Of a stretch of 64,000 bases of DNA, positions 13,951 to 25,112 are shown piece by piece. The position numbers were made by a program, and so were the translations under genes. This DNA is from Jacaranda mimosifolia (lineage: Eukaryota > Streptophyta > Magnoliopsida > Lamiales > Bignoniaceae), in contig CM032120.1 of the NCBI GenBank assembly GCA_018894105.1, positions 27,984,710 through 28,048,709 of the forward strand, written 5' to 3'. Position 1 is the first letter of the stretch, and each line of letters opens with the position of its first letter. Under the pieces are notes generated by a model. The model made no database searches. It was not told where the DNA came from and saw only the letters and a list, made by a program, of their open reading frames with translations.

Positions 13951-14104
13951 TACTTTCAACGGAGACTCTCCTTTCTTTTCTTTTTTTTTTTTAAAGTATT
14001 ACACCTTATCAACCCATTCCATCCATTCCGAGGGTAAAAAAGTAAAATCAGCTCTACTGTCTTGTCACCATCTCGTACCTAAACTTGAATTGATAATTCT
14101 CATT

Positions 14105-15185
14105 GGTTTCTACCGTCAGGTAGGTACGAGTATACCTGACGGTAGAAAACCCCAACTTCCTGCTGAACCATGTCAGCAAGTGTAGATGAGCAGTCTGGAT
14201 TCCCTTGGACAAACTTATTATCCTGCAAGTCAAGGGGAGTCTCTACATAATTCACTGTCTTCCTTGACCTTGGTTTTGGTTCCTTTTTTCCTTTAATTCT
14301 TTGTACCAGTCTGGGTAACTGATAAGTTTGAAGCAACTTTCTCTTGTATGCCCATCTCTGCCATAATGCGTGCAATGTCTATCACTCTTCTTTCCAGTAT
14401 CCTTCCTATACACCTGTTTATTTTCCTTTCTGTAAGATGACCCTGTCTTGACCAACATTGCAGTATTATCGATCAATTCAATATATGAGGTGTTAACCTC
14501 TCTTTGCTTTTCAACCCTAAGAACCATGGAGTATGCCTTGTTAATGCTAGGAAAAGGCTCCATCACTAAAATTCAATTCCTAACATAATCGTGAGAATCA
14601 TTTAATCCCATTAAAAACTACATCAGACGACTGAAGGAATTCATTTCTGATATGATCTTAATTTTACACTCAGGAAATGGCAGCATTGCATTCAGTTCAT
14701 CCCAGAGCTTCTTTAATTTTGTGTAATACTGAACAATAGAAAGTGTACCTTGAGTTATAGAGTTGATTTCCCTTTGAAGTAGATACAGGAGAGGTCCATT
14801 GCACTCTTCGAATCTTTCACCGATTTCATCCCACAGTTCCTTCAAAGACGCAATGTAGAGAAATGCATCTACAATTTCTTCTGAAATGGAGTTAAGAATC
14901 TAAGAGGTTACCATGTACTCTCATATTCAATAGAATTCTTGTCAGGCATAGAGCATTTGCCACTAATAAACCCTAGCTTAACATTCGCACCTAACACAAT
15001 CTTCATTAATCGGCTCCACGACAGATAATTTGCGCTGATTAGTGGTGTAGTAACCAGTTCCCTGCTAGGATGGTCTGAGGTTTGAAGAAACAATGGATCT
15101 TCGTTCTCGATAGTTCTACTGCTTCAAAAGTTACTCTGACTTGCATTGAATTCTCTTGCTACTTTTTCCATAATCAATTCTTCGA
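14105..15185 (-). pseudogene. copia gag remnant
   Basis: The N-terminal gag signature is visible at about 15,093-14,910 (LQTSDHP, NYLSWSRLMKI, LGFISG). The central gag region follows at about 14,845-14,618 (LWDEIGERF, YYTKLKKLWDEL). The C-terminal zinc knuckle lies near 14,370. It reads CTHYGRDGHTRESC, with Tyr where the second Cys of CX2CX4HX4C should be. Stops interrupt the frame near 15,130, 14,900, 14,616 and 14,570. Gag would package element RNA; this copy cannot. Confidence 0.85.
14107..14148. other. Perfect 16-bp inverted repeat (hairpin) at the broken end of the copia fragment
   Basis: TTTCTACCGTCAGGTA at 14,107-14,122 is the exact reverse complement of 14,133-14,148, with a 10-base loop. 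A nine-base piece in the loop side (TAGGTACGA) also has its reverse complement at about 14,076-14,084. The hairpin sits where recognisable gag sequence stops. Confidence 0.85.
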
Positions 15186-15250
15186 GGTGAATGCAGAACT
15201 TTCTTCACCAATGAGCTGATGAACTTGCAGAAAATAAGAGCCACTGATTT

Positions 15251-15265
15251 GTGGCTCCGATACCA
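15251..15265 (-). other. Primer binding site, initiator tRNA-Met type
   Basis: The minus strand reads TGGTATCGGAGCCAC immediately after the LTR. This matches the usual plant copia site TGGTATCAGAGC except for one base. Confidence 0.85.
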
Positions 15266-15507
15266 TGTACAAAAAGAGAGAAAGCCATAGAAAAATTTCT
15301 GTGTATTGAAAATGATGATGTACAGATGAACAATGTGCTTATTTATACACAATGAGAGCATTAGCTAACAAATCAACTGCAAGACCTTAACCTTCTAACT
15401 AACTAGCTAACTAATCTGCTGAGTCGGCAAAGAAAATGAATAATTAGCTGGCACTAACTAACTGAAGCTAACGGACTAAGGCTGGAGTCTTCATGAAAAT
15501 ATCAACA
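15266..15507 (-). repeat. copia long terminal repeat (242 bp)
   Basis: On the minus strand the repeat starts TGTTGATATTTTCATG and ends TTTTTGTACA, so it has the usual TG...CA boundaries. The primer site follows it directly, which makes this the 5' LTR. No matching 3' LTR was seen in the window. Confidence 0.85.
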
Positions 15508-16723
15508 GGAGTTGTAAAGTGATATATGTTGCATCATGTTCTGATGCAATTAAATTTAATTTGTGGAGAATAAATAAAAATTGAGTAGATCATGAAATAT
15601 AATTATAAGGGATGGAATAAAATCTAATATGAAAATATCGATGAGCTTGTATATGTACATGCGATGATAATTCTTCTTTTTATGTCAAAAAAAAAAAAAA
15701 GTAATTTTAAATCACATAAATACTCTGTTTTTAAAGAAATTTAATTTTGTAATTAGATTTTTTTTTTTTTTTTTTTTTTTTTTAACTCCTAAATTTTTCA
15801 AAACATATAGAGAAAGATCCCATTTGCCCGAAATATTGAACACAATCAATTGTGTCCGCATACCATCAAATGTATCAATTTTTTTTATAAAAAAGATTAT
15901 GAACATGCCACAAGATTTGCTAGAGATCGATGTGTTATATGGGGACATATCATATATATCCCGTAAACTGCAACAATGATTTTTTCAATTAATATATTCC
16001 CTTTGCTCTTTTCTTAGGTTCTCAAGCAAAAGGCCAGGTTAAGAAATATTTACGCATATATAAACATGAAAAATATTTATTAATTAATAAATAAACCTAA
16101 TTCTATTTATTTTATTTTATTACATTTAAGAAATTTGATATCGACAATTGCATTAATTCGTCCGCTGAAATTTAATAGGAATTAACATATATCCATAACT
16201 CAAAGAACAGCATGATCGTAATTAAGTTAAAGAACTCCCTTGTGGTAAATCATACTTAATTTCTCATATATAGAAGCAATATGATTCATGCCCCTTGAAT
16301 TAATTATTAGCTGCTACCATTCTTAGTTAATTCCTTTTATTAACTTCCTCTTCTTCTTCCACCTCCCTTTAATTTGTTCGTTCCAGTCACGGCAAATTAA
16401 TGTTTTTCTGGGTCTATGATGCCTCTCATGATTCCAGTACTTCAGACGTCAATTCACTGTTTCTAACATATATATATATATTTTGATTTTACATGATAGA
16501 ACGTATATAGCATTTTCTTGCTCTTGCTTATCTGTTATCTGAAGATAGATTTTAATTTAGCAGAAGTTATGTCGCTATTTAATATGCTTATTAATTTCCT
16601 TTCATCTTTGTTTTTCTTTCTTATGCTCTCTGTATGTTTATATATATATTTATTTTCGGAGCATAAAATCGTAAAAGGATTCAATATGGTGCATCATCAC
16701 AAATGTTAGTCTCTATAAATAAC
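15508..16723. other. Intergenic, no gene seen
   Basis: AT-rich sequence with a poly-A run near 15,685-15,700 and a poly-T run of about 25 bases near 15,758-15,783. A short TA run lies near 16,470-16,482. No coding region or repeat boundary can be supported. Confidence 0.5.
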
Positions 16724-17015
16724 ACGTGTATTAAATATTTCTTTAAGAAAATAATTAATTGAGAATTAGATAGGAGATAGAATAGGAAACGGAATAGATA
16801 ATCCAAAGTGATTTAAGTCCCCACAATAAAACTTAGTATTAAAAAAAACAAAAAACTGTTGTAAAAATAATATTTTCTACTTAATTGCAAACCAACAACA
16901 CTTTGGATCATTTATTTCATTCCATATTCCATCTCTTATTCGAACGTGTTGTATTTATGCTAAATATATTTTATTCTCAATCAATTATTTTTATAAATAA
17001 ATATTTAATACACAT
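16724..17015. mobile_element. Long-TIR (foldback) MITE upstream of the MADS gene
   Basis: The left arm begins ACGTGTATTAAATATT and continues through ATAATTAATTGAGAAT to ATAATCCAAAGTG near 16,811. The right arm, read in reverse complement from 17,015, gives ATGTGTATTAAATATT, ATAATTGATTGAGAAT and AATGATCCAAAGTG. The arms are about 90-110 bases with a short centre. There is no coding capacity. The family was not identified. Confidence 0.8.
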
Positions 17016-17760
17016 AAAAAATATAATAGAGAATTTAAACCGATTTACTCACTATTTCATCTAATTTTAAAAGCAAAGCGACGATAGCTTTTCTTTTTCT
17101 TTTCCTTTTTTTTTTTTTTTCAGTTTTTGTGAAATGAGAAATCAAATAAAATGTATTTTAGGACAATTGTAATCGATATTCCCGTTAGATTCCAACTGCA
17201 TGTAATAATTACTGTAATATACTATTTGGAAGGTAATTGTGGGCACTAATTACTCCTTTAATATGTTAGAAGCATTAGGTGAGGTGTAAGGTAAATATGG
17301 TACTTTCCCACAAATTTGTTACAAATTTAAAGTATATATCCATTAACAAATCTTGAGGATCTCACTGATATAGCTATTCAAGACAATTAATGAGTCAAAT
17401 TGTCCATATATTAATTAGTCAAGTTTGACAAAACACACAATTGTTAGTTTGTTTATTAACAGGAAAATCAAGGATCCAATTATATCTTATTTATTTAATT
17501 AAAGCCAGAAAATTTTGCACAAAATTATGTTTACTAATCAAAAAGCATATATTTTACAAAGAGGATTTATTATTTATAATTGGATCCTGAAAAGTACTAT
17601 TATTTATGGAAGTGACTGTTGCGGAGAGAAAGAAGGATAATTCAAAATTTTGCTACCAAAAATATACTTAATTAGGGAAATTGAAAATTTCCATACAAGA
17701 TTGTAATCAATTAAGGCAATTGAATGCAGAAAATCTAAAAGAATCAAAGTTTTCATATTA
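17016..17760. other. Upstream region of the MADS gene
   Basis: AT-rich non-coding sequence with a T-run near 17,107-17,121. No gene is supported. It is the likely distal promoter of the gene at 18,066. Confidence 0.4.
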
Positions 17761-17761
17761 C

Positions 17762-17774
17762 ACATATATATACA
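17762..17774 (+). promoter_or_regulatory. Candidate TATA box of the MADS gene
   Basis: ACATATATATACA lies about 115 bases before a good donor site and 300 bases before the start codon. The position fits a TATA box, but the AT-rich context makes chance matches common. Confidence 0.35.
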
Positions 17775-17876
17775 TGTGGAGATCTGTTAAAAGCCAAAAA
17801 CACATTCTTGAAACGTTTCATTCTCCAAGAACAAAAGAATTCTTGAAACCTTTCCTTCTCTCAAGAACTGTACGAG

Positions 17877-18065
17877 GTACTGTGTCTCTCTCTTACAAGT
17901 CACTTACAGTTCATCGTTTTTTTTTTCCTTCTTTAATTTCTGGGATCAATTTATGTTGACTAAATTCTTGTTTATTACAGCGTTTTCTTTTTTTCTTTTT
18001 TTTTTTTTAATTGAATAAATACTCACCAACCTCTAACTGCTTGGTGTTTTCTAATAATACCACAG
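17877..18065 (+). other. Candidate 5' UTR intron ending directly at the MADS start codon
   Basis: A donor ACGAG/GTACTG at 17,877 is followed by a T-rich stretch. The acceptor ATACCACAG ends at 18,065, one base before the ATG at 18,066. The pyrimidine tract is somewhat far from the acceptor, so the intron is plausible rather than proven. Confidence 0.45.
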
Positions 18066-19094
18066 ATGGGGAGAGCAAAACTGAACATGGAACTGATAAG
18101 CAAGGAGAAATCAAGAAACATTACTTTCAAGAAAAGGAAAGAAGGGCTAATAAGAAAACTGCATGAATTCACAACTCTATGCGATGTTAGTGCATGCATG
18201 ATTATCTATGGCCCCAAAGGCACCGCCGTCGAACCAGAAATATGGCCTCAAAACCTCGACGAAGTCCGCCGAATCATCGAAATCTACAAAGCCAAGAACA
18301 AAGATTCCGGCAACAAAACCTTCGGCCTGTCCGATTTCTTCCACGAAAGAAAGAGGAAAATAGAGGAAGAACTCGCCAAACTCAAGAAAAAGAACATGGA
18401 GGCCAAATACCCCACTTGGCTTGAGTCCATGAATTTCTTGACAGAAGCCCAGTTGAGAGAATTTGCCGCGGCGCTGAGCAATAAGGCTGAGTATGTCAAA
18501 TCAAGAATTGAGTTCTTGAGTTCCAGAAACAAACAAGGAGTGAATATGAATTTGTATGATCATTTTTCGCATGCAAGATTGAACCAATCCCATAGCACCA
18601 GTAGTTTCTACTCCCCATCTGGGATGAGAGGAATAGAATTGGAAGTCATAAATTCTTCTGTGAAGCCTATTGAACTGCATCTCCCTATTCACTACCCCAG
18701 TATTGATCACCACCAAGAACTCCATTCTGTCAACCAGAATTCTATGATGATGCTTCTTATGAATGACAATGATCATTGTGTGCCATTTGGGGGTGCTTCA
18801 ACTAGCGGCAATATCCAGTGTGCATCATTCAAGCGCCAAGTTTTCTACGAGTCGACGGCCGGCCGCGGCGTGGTGGACCCCATGATTTGCCAGAGTCCGA
18901 GGCCGTTGGCGAGGTACTATGCTCCGCCCGTTCTGCCGCCGGTCCCGCCGCCGCCGTACATGCAGTGTGCCGTGATGCCGGGGTTGGCGCCGCCGCAACT
19001 ACAGTTCTCATCCGCAAGGGAGAATAATCATGATGGTGGGCAAGAGGATGTTGTTCAGTATCAGACGAATCATAGAGCAAGCTATTATGAATAG
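18066..19094 (+). CDS. Type I (M-beta-like) MADS-box transcription factor
   Basis: This single-exon gene encodes 342 residues. Residues 1-50 are a MADS domain (MGRAKLNMELISKEKSRNI, then FKKRKEGLIRKLHEFTTLCDV and IIYGP). It contacts DNA and mediates dimerisation in the nucleus. After it comes PEIWPQNLDEVRRIIEIYK, the WP-containing segment typical of the AGL82-like M-beta group. Next is a charged, helical region (about 90-120) in place of the K-box, which is absent as expected for type I proteins. The C-terminal part is Met/His-rich, then Pro-rich (VLPPVPPPPY), with a sharp GC rise at about 18,845-18,990. Type I MADS genes usually act in gametophyte, endosperm or seed; the role here is inferred from family only. 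The frame is intact. An intron may end just before the ATG. Confidence 0.9.
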   Translation: MGRAKLNMELISKEKSRNITFKKRKEGLIRKLHEFTTLCDVSACMIIYGPKGTAVEPEIWPQNLDEVRRIIEIYKAKNKDSGNKTFGLSDFFHERKRKIEEELAKLKKKNMEAKYPTWLESMNFLTEAQLREFAAALSNKAEYVKSRIEFLSSRNKQGVNMNLYDHFSHARLNQSHSTSSFYSPSGMRGIELEVINSSVKPIELHLPIHYPSIDHHQELHSVNQNSMMMLLMNDNDHCVPFGGASTSGNIQCASFKRQVFYESTAGRGVVDPMICQSPRPLARYYAPPVLPPVPPPPYMQCAVMPGLAPPQLQFSSARENNHDGGQEDVVQYQTNHRASYYE

Positions 19095-19421
19095 AAAATT
19101 CAAAAATAGCATATGGGCTATGGTCAAGAAGTTGGCTTTTTGTTTTATCCTTTTTTTAATGGTGGGGTTTTAGTTTTATTTTAAATTTTTATGGACAATT
19201 GACGTACTCTTAGTTGTATTTCTCCTGGAGACTTTAATAGTTTTCTTGGTTTTAATTAGTTAAAAACTGTTTTTGTTTTCTTTTCTTTGTTTCTAACATG
19301 CAGAAATTTCTTTCTGGTTTTGTAGTAAGTGAGAAAGGAAAACTCAGAATGATTTATTTGCATAATAACTTTATAACGTATTACTGTGTTTGTGTCCAAT
19401 TAATGCATAACAAACTTTAAA

Positions 19422-19689
19422 GGCTAGTTTGGTTGAAATTTTAAGTCATCTCATAATTATTTATCATATAATAATTTGTTTGATTTTTTATTATTGTAGT
19501 ACAATTTGACTGACATGATAAATATATTCATTAAAGATGACAAGTTAATTTATCATAAAAATTGCATATATAAACACAAACTTTCGATATTCATACGGAT
19601 TTAAGTGTTTATTATCACTTCAATCAAACGAATAATAAAATGGGATAATAACACAATATCCTTCCTTATCATCCGAACCAAATTAACCC
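19422..19689. mobile_element. MITE with GGYTARTTTGGTT ends
   Basis: The left end GGCTAGTTTGGTTG and the reverse complement of the right end, GGGTTAATTTGGTTC, are imperfect inverted repeats. The 268-base interior is AT-rich and non-coding. A target duplication is not obvious. It lies between the MADS gene and the 3' end of the YTH gene. Confidence 0.65.
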
Positions 19690-19988
19690 AACTGTTCTAG
19701 TTATTAAATCAGTTAAAATACTATGTAGTATTGTCTATGAACTACATTTGAACCTTGCATTGTCTTGTATTAATTTATCTTATGAAGTGATTGATTAATG
19801 CCAAGTGTATTTCAGTTTCTTTAGTCTCAACTTGTTTCTTGAAGTTGTTGACAGTTTATTTTCGTCGTACTCTTAACCGCATTTAATATACTAGCACACT
19901 CAAATATTTGAGCAACGTTATATTTTGCAAAAGCCCGGAGGAGGAGGCAATGTAGGATTAATGATATCTGACACCAATTTAACCCACC

Positions 19989-20020
<32 letters not shown>

Positions 20021-20196
20021 TTTTTTCTCTCATTCAAGAGGTAAACTTGATGGCTGGCAAATAAATGAACGCCAGCAAAACTGATGACCAAGACAAGAGA
20101 ATCAAAAGCAAAAAGTAGCCTCAAGGGAAAAAAATTAGAGAAGAATTTCAGGACACTTTGATTAGCATTCAAATGCTACTATTCAGCGGCTGAGAA
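19690..20196. other. Region holding the 3' UTR of the YTH gene
   Basis: There is no other gene here. On the minus strand AATAAA occurs at 19,860-19,855, a candidate poly(A) signal about 340 bases after the YTH stop codon. A 27-base A run (T run on the transcribed strand) lies at 19,989-20,015. Confidence 0.45.
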
Positions 20197-23100
20197 TCAA
20201 TCGAAAGGTTTTTGGTAAGAGAGATGAGAGATGAGAGATGAAGGATCTGACTCAGTAGTCTTTGCAGAGGATTGTTCCTGGACAATCCCTTCTCCAGCCT
20301 CAAAATGCTTCTGCATTGAAAAGAGACTAATAGTTTTAGGTTATAAATCTTATTAGTTAATTTATCAGCCGTCAGGGCCACATGCACACGGCACATCTGC
20401 CAAACCACTGAAGCATAATACGACAGCCATGTCATTCTTTGTACGACATGTTATGATAGGAAGGCCGAAAACTCACCTTATTATAGTCAGTCTTTTGAAA
20501 ACCATTGGTTTGAGAAGCTGGTTTAGCATTCCTCTTTGCTTTGAGGGACTTCTCGTGGTTTTCATAAAAATTGAAGTCATCCAGCACAGATGTCCTTTCA
20601 GAGTAACTCTTGAAAATGCTCAGCATTTCTAGCCCTTGTTTCAATCCAATCTGTACGAAACCATACTAGATATATTATGGGGGGTTTTTATGAGAAAACT
20701 TATGTTATGAATTTCTTGTTCATCATACGGATTCTTAATGCAAAAAACAAATTTGAACTAAAATGATGCACCACACCAGATATTAAGATTTGAATTAAAA
20801 CGGAAAAAGTACCTCCTGGGTATCCCTGCTGTAAGTCACAGGATTATTTTCATTGTTCTCAAGGATGATGTGTCGCAATAGTGCGTTAGGGACATCTTTA
20901 ATTATGTGCCACTTGATCGGGAAGAATCCGTTCCACTTGTCAAGCTGCCAAAAGTCCATATTCTTGCTGAAATCAACCGGCCCAATCATCTCAGCAACGC
21001 CCACAAACTGTCCACTCCCATTCACCTGAAGGTAGAAAAAACCTTAGAACTGTAAAGCAAATATAAACAAGATATAGCAAAGAAAACTAGAGACTAAGAG
21101 AAGAAGAGGAAAATAACTTTGCTGCAACGATGAAGAAATGAAGAGGAAAAGGAAAAAGAAAAAGGGCAAATATAAAAAGGAAAGAAGCTTACTGAAAAAA
21201 ATAGGAAAACTGGACACTTTATGCCTGTTGCACTTGTTTTAGCATCTGCTTCACTGAAAGCAGCGTCTAATTTCTTATTTCCATTTGGAGTACTTGACCA
21301 AACATCATATTTGATGCTTTTGTGAACGTCATCCTCACTGTATGACTTTATCACGTAAAATTTTGCATTATCATATTCAATCTGAAACTCTTGTAAGTTA
21401 TACTTCAGGCTGGGCCATTCAACCTCAGCTGCTAGCTTGGGGGAATTGTTCCTATTGTCTGACCTAGGGCCGCGAGTTAACTCCGATAAGGCTTCAATTC
21501 CTGCATTTCTGCCAAAATTTTCTCTTGACTTGTATCTATAATTGTTGTTCCATACTCTACCATTTGATTGGTAATTTACTGGACCATATTGCATGATAAC
21601 ACCAGGGCTTCGGTTTGTGAATGATGAGAATTTAGAAGCGGGATAAAATCCCTTACCAGAACCTAACTGCAGGAGATTCAAAAGTGAAGATCAAGATAAG
21701 ATGAACAGAAGTATTAAGAATGTGGCACTTGAAAGAGCATATTATATTCAAGGAAATAGCAAGTGAATTAGATTGATAATTTAGACGAACATGAAAATTT
21801 ATGAACTCCAATGACATGGAAATATACCTTGTTCAGTGGCTTTAGGGGCTGATTTTGATAGATAGAAAAGTTAGAAGACTGTTGGAGTTTGGCATTGAAC
21901 GGCAAAGCTGAAGTTTTGCTTGAGAGATTGGTATTTGTTTTTGCAATATTATATCCACTTGGCTTCCCAGAGCTACTTGGGCCAATTGTGGACCTTACAG
22001 AGCCAGATCTGGCAGCTTTGCTGGTTGAACGATTTCCAGAATAAGTTGATTCATATGAGTAACTTGGAAAGGCTTCTGACTCATACGCACAAGGCTGCTG
22101 AAGATATTCAGATGATGCATAAGTTGGTTTTCCATCAAAACCCGTAAATCCAGTTGCATACGGACCATAGCCAGGAAGGTAATAAAGGACTGAATTATTA
22201 TCTGATTGAATACCCTGGTATATCAGAAAAAAATCATCATTCAAAGAGTTAATTATCAGAAGGTAAGGTGAATAATAGGTTCACCAAAGTTCAATATTAG
22301 GGGACATAGAAATGTCAGAACCACAGACAATAGTCTAACTAAGCCAATGCACCAAAAATTTGGTGGGGAACATACTGTGTACGAAGCACCTTCTGCATTA
22401 AAATAACCTTTGTCATCTGACTGCACAAAGGTGCCATTGTACCCTGCAGATCATAAAATACAGAAACATAAAAAATTAAAAAAGAAAAAAGGAAAAAATA
22501 AAAACAACAATCCAGCATCTGTGGGAACAAAGATTTGGTTGGTTCGCATAACCTCTTCACCTTCACATGTACAGATGATTCCATGAAAAAATTTAATGAA
22601 CTCAAGGCCACTGTTCCTATCCTAACAACAAATTGCCCCCTGATGGTCCTATTCCCCCTCTCAATACCCAGAATCAATGTAGTTTTTCCTAATTATAGTA
22701 ACAATTTGCATATACCAAAGTGTGTATATATCTCCAGAAACAGATAGGATAAAGCAATGAATGAAGAGAAACAAAAGTCAGACAAAATGACATGGTCAAT
22801 ATTGAGTAGTTCGGAAAGTGAAAATGCACTCAAGTAGCAGTTGATCCGTTGATATCTATGGCGAAAGCAAACTATGAGTTAGCAAATCAAAAACAAAACT
22901 CATAAGGAATTTAAGGAAGCTGTAATTTCATGGAAATCATGCCACTAGGTGACCAGAGTTGTGAGGAGCCGGTAAAATTGGTGGCTCTTAGTCAAGGGCA
23001 ATCATGCCATAAAGTAACAAAAGTTGTCCGAAGTTTGTCATAACTGGCCTTGGTGCAACAAGAATTGCTCTCATACTGTTAAGTAACTGATATAGAGAGC

Positions 23101-24929
23101 AATTTGTTGTTCGCCAAAACAGACATAGTTTATGTTTCTTGAGCACTCATTTTTTTTTTCTCTTCCCTTTTTTCTTGAGCACTAATAATTGCTCACATAG
23201 AATAAGATGATAGAAACCATTTAGTTATAATACTGTTCAATGCTTCACCTGGATAGTAATAATCATAACAGCTGGTAGTTGGATAATAAACACCCTGCTC
23301 TAAAGCTGAGGGCTGATCAGTCACTTGGGTTCCTGAGATAGCATCGTCCACAGCCGATACAGAGGAAATTGAATCAGATGGAGTTCCATCTTTCCCCTAA
23401 AAAAACCAAAGCTTATAGGATTTACGTTGTGTATTTTCAACAAAATAAAGAAAACATGCATCGACAAATTGTAGTTTCTCAATTTATTGGAGTCATTCTT
23501 GTGCAGAGGCCAAAAGAAATTATCACAAGTTTTAATGCAACATATCTGCAAACCTTTAGCTCAATTGAAGAATAACCTGTGCAATCAAGAACAAACAAAT
23601 TCCAAATTTACAAGTCATTTATATCACATTGTAAGATGTCTCTATTACCCCGCTTGACTATGGAAAAAAGGAAAAAGAAAAACCAATCCATCCAAAAGCA
23701 TTTGTGAGGCAACATATGTGACTCAAGGTATTGCCTTCTACTTCTCAATGAAATTCATGAATGTAAGTCCAAACTTGCAGATGTGCAGACAACTTTTTCA
23801 AGAATGAAAAAAAAAAAATTAAATAAAAACGACTACATACTAAATTACAGGAACACATTGGTAGGCTAAGATGCCTCACTAGAAAGTTGCATAATCCATT
23901 TGCTAGTGACTTTATCAATAATTTGATGGCTATGATGCCAGAAGAACTATCCTGGTATAATACGAAACCACTACTGCTCATGTAAGAGATACAACCATCA
24001 TAGATCAACGATTTAACCCAAAAGGTGGGGTAATTAGTAGTTACTCCTGATTATTTTTTTTTATTTATTTATGTGTGTGCAATTACCTAGGAAACTGAGA
24101 AGGTTTAACAATTAGTTTAAACTTTTAAATCCACCCTAATAAATAAACCAAGTCAAATGAAAGAAAGGGAGCAAAAGAATACAAATATGTAAGATGAAGT
24201 TATATGTGTCGGGGAAATTGCATCGTATAAGATTAGAAAAACCTATCACGAAAAGATCCACTTTCATAAGAACAAGAAAACAGAAAAGCTAAAACTAATT
24301 ACACTTAAGTTAATCAAAGGCCAATAAGCATACCCCATCTTTTTCAGAAAGTTTGACTGGGGAATCAGTAATAGCACCAGCTGCTATCAGCTCAGCTGCA
24401 GAATGAGGGTAGGCAATGGCGTCACATATTGGTTTCCTTCTATATAATATAAAAAATACACCTCCAAGTGAAAAAAGTAAGATTTAAGAGATTATGTATA
24501 TCAACTCAAAAGTTTATATGCAAAATGCAAGAGACCAAATAATCCCTCCTTAAAAATGCAACATCTCCTAATCAAACAACTAACTACCCAACAAAAATTA
24601 TAGAATAGAAAAATAGAAAATTGATTCAATTGATAAATAGGTATTTTTGCTCAGGAACCACAATGAAAAAACATAAACCCATTAACTTATTGTACATGCA
24701 ATTTGGGGATCTCAAAATGGCCACACAAGTACACATGATAGCATAAAAGATTAGCTAAGAACATTTTCAGCCATGATATGATAACTACTCAATTATTTAC
24801 AAAACAAAAGAAGGAAAGAATTTTAAAACAAACAGTTGACATGTTAATAGCTACATGCATGATAAACATAAAGAGCATTGGTTAAAGAACTAAGACCATA
24901 CGTGCTTCAGTATTGTTCTCCCCAGACAT
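20197..24929 (-). CDS. YTH-domain m6A-RNA-binding protein, ECT family
   Basis: The coding exons, in transcription order, are 24,929-24,902, 24,395-24,334, 23,396-23,249, 22,443-22,376, 22,214-21,828, 21,666-21,193, 21,025-20,813, 20,650-20,477 and 20,310-20,197. All junctions are GT/AG and in phase; they total 1,668 bases (555 residues plus stop). The N-terminal half is Tyr/Pro/Ser-rich and probably disordered (ALEQGVYYPTTSCYDYYYPG). The YTH domain spans about residues 331-470. The likely aromatic cage is Trp354 (KYDVWSS), Trp415 and Trp420 (DFWQLDKWNG). The family recognises N6-methyladenosine in mRNA, mainly in the cytoplasm, and shapes mRNA fate and organ growth. The protein looks complete. 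The start codon follows an acceptor at 24,958. I cannot tell which ECT paralogue it is. Confidence 0.93.
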
Positions 24930-25112
24930 TTTCTATGCACAATATTAACCTTTCAACCTACAAGAAACCAAAACCAAGAAAAAGAAACAGTAAGAGCAGA
25001 GCAGATACATTGTTATTCTCCGTAGACATTTTCAATACCCAATAATAGACTTTCATCCCACAAGAAACCAAAATGAAGAAATACTAACAACAAGAACAAA
25101 GTAGACACTTTT
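24911..25112 (-). repeat. Tandem duplication (about 100 bp) covering the YTH start exon
   Basis: The segments at about 24,911-25,010 and 25,011-25,112 align with an offset of 100 bases. Shared landmarks are TTCTCC, AGACATTTT, CTTTCA and ACAAGAAACCAAAA. The first contains the functional start exon with acceptor CTTGTAG. In the second copy the acceptor reads CTTGTGG and so is lost, although its ATG (minus strand, 25,029) remains. Confidence 0.75.

Larger units (their letters stand above)
1..14040. mobile_element. MULE 1: large Mutator-like element with Ulp1 peptidase and FAR1-type transposase (left end outside window)
   Basis: Two + strand genes, a Ulp1-type cysteine peptidase (2,944-7,053) and a FAR1/MULE transposase (8,235-11,011), lie between two arrays of the same palindromic module (1-2,830 and 12,370-13,950). 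Nothing between the arrays looks like a host gene. MULEs that carry C48 peptidase genes are known in plants (Kaonashi-type elements). The left end lies outside the window, so terminal inverted repeats and the target duplication cannot be tested. The right limit is set by the end of the array near 13,950 and the start of the copia fragment near 14,100. Both genes carry stops or frameshifts, so this copy looks non-autonomous. What is seen is the genes and arrays; their unity as one element is inferred. Confidence 0.75.
14100..15507 (-). mobile_element. Truncated Ty1/copia retrotransposon: LTR, primer site and broken gag
   Basis: Reading on the minus strand the order is LTR (15,507-15,266), a tRNA-Met-type primer site (15,265-15,251), a short leader and gag. 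The fragment stops near 14,105 before any protease, integrase or reverse transcriptase. No second LTR is present in the window. This is a dead 5' fragment on the junction side of MULE 1. Confidence 0.9.

Noticed and set aside
14252..14566. Intact copia gag protein
   Set aside because: It is one piece of a frame interrupted by several stops, with a damaged zinc knuckle and no pol region.
18194..19080. Other-frame open frames inside the MADS gene
   Set aside because: The MADS frame has clear domain content, and the others arise from its GC-rich part.
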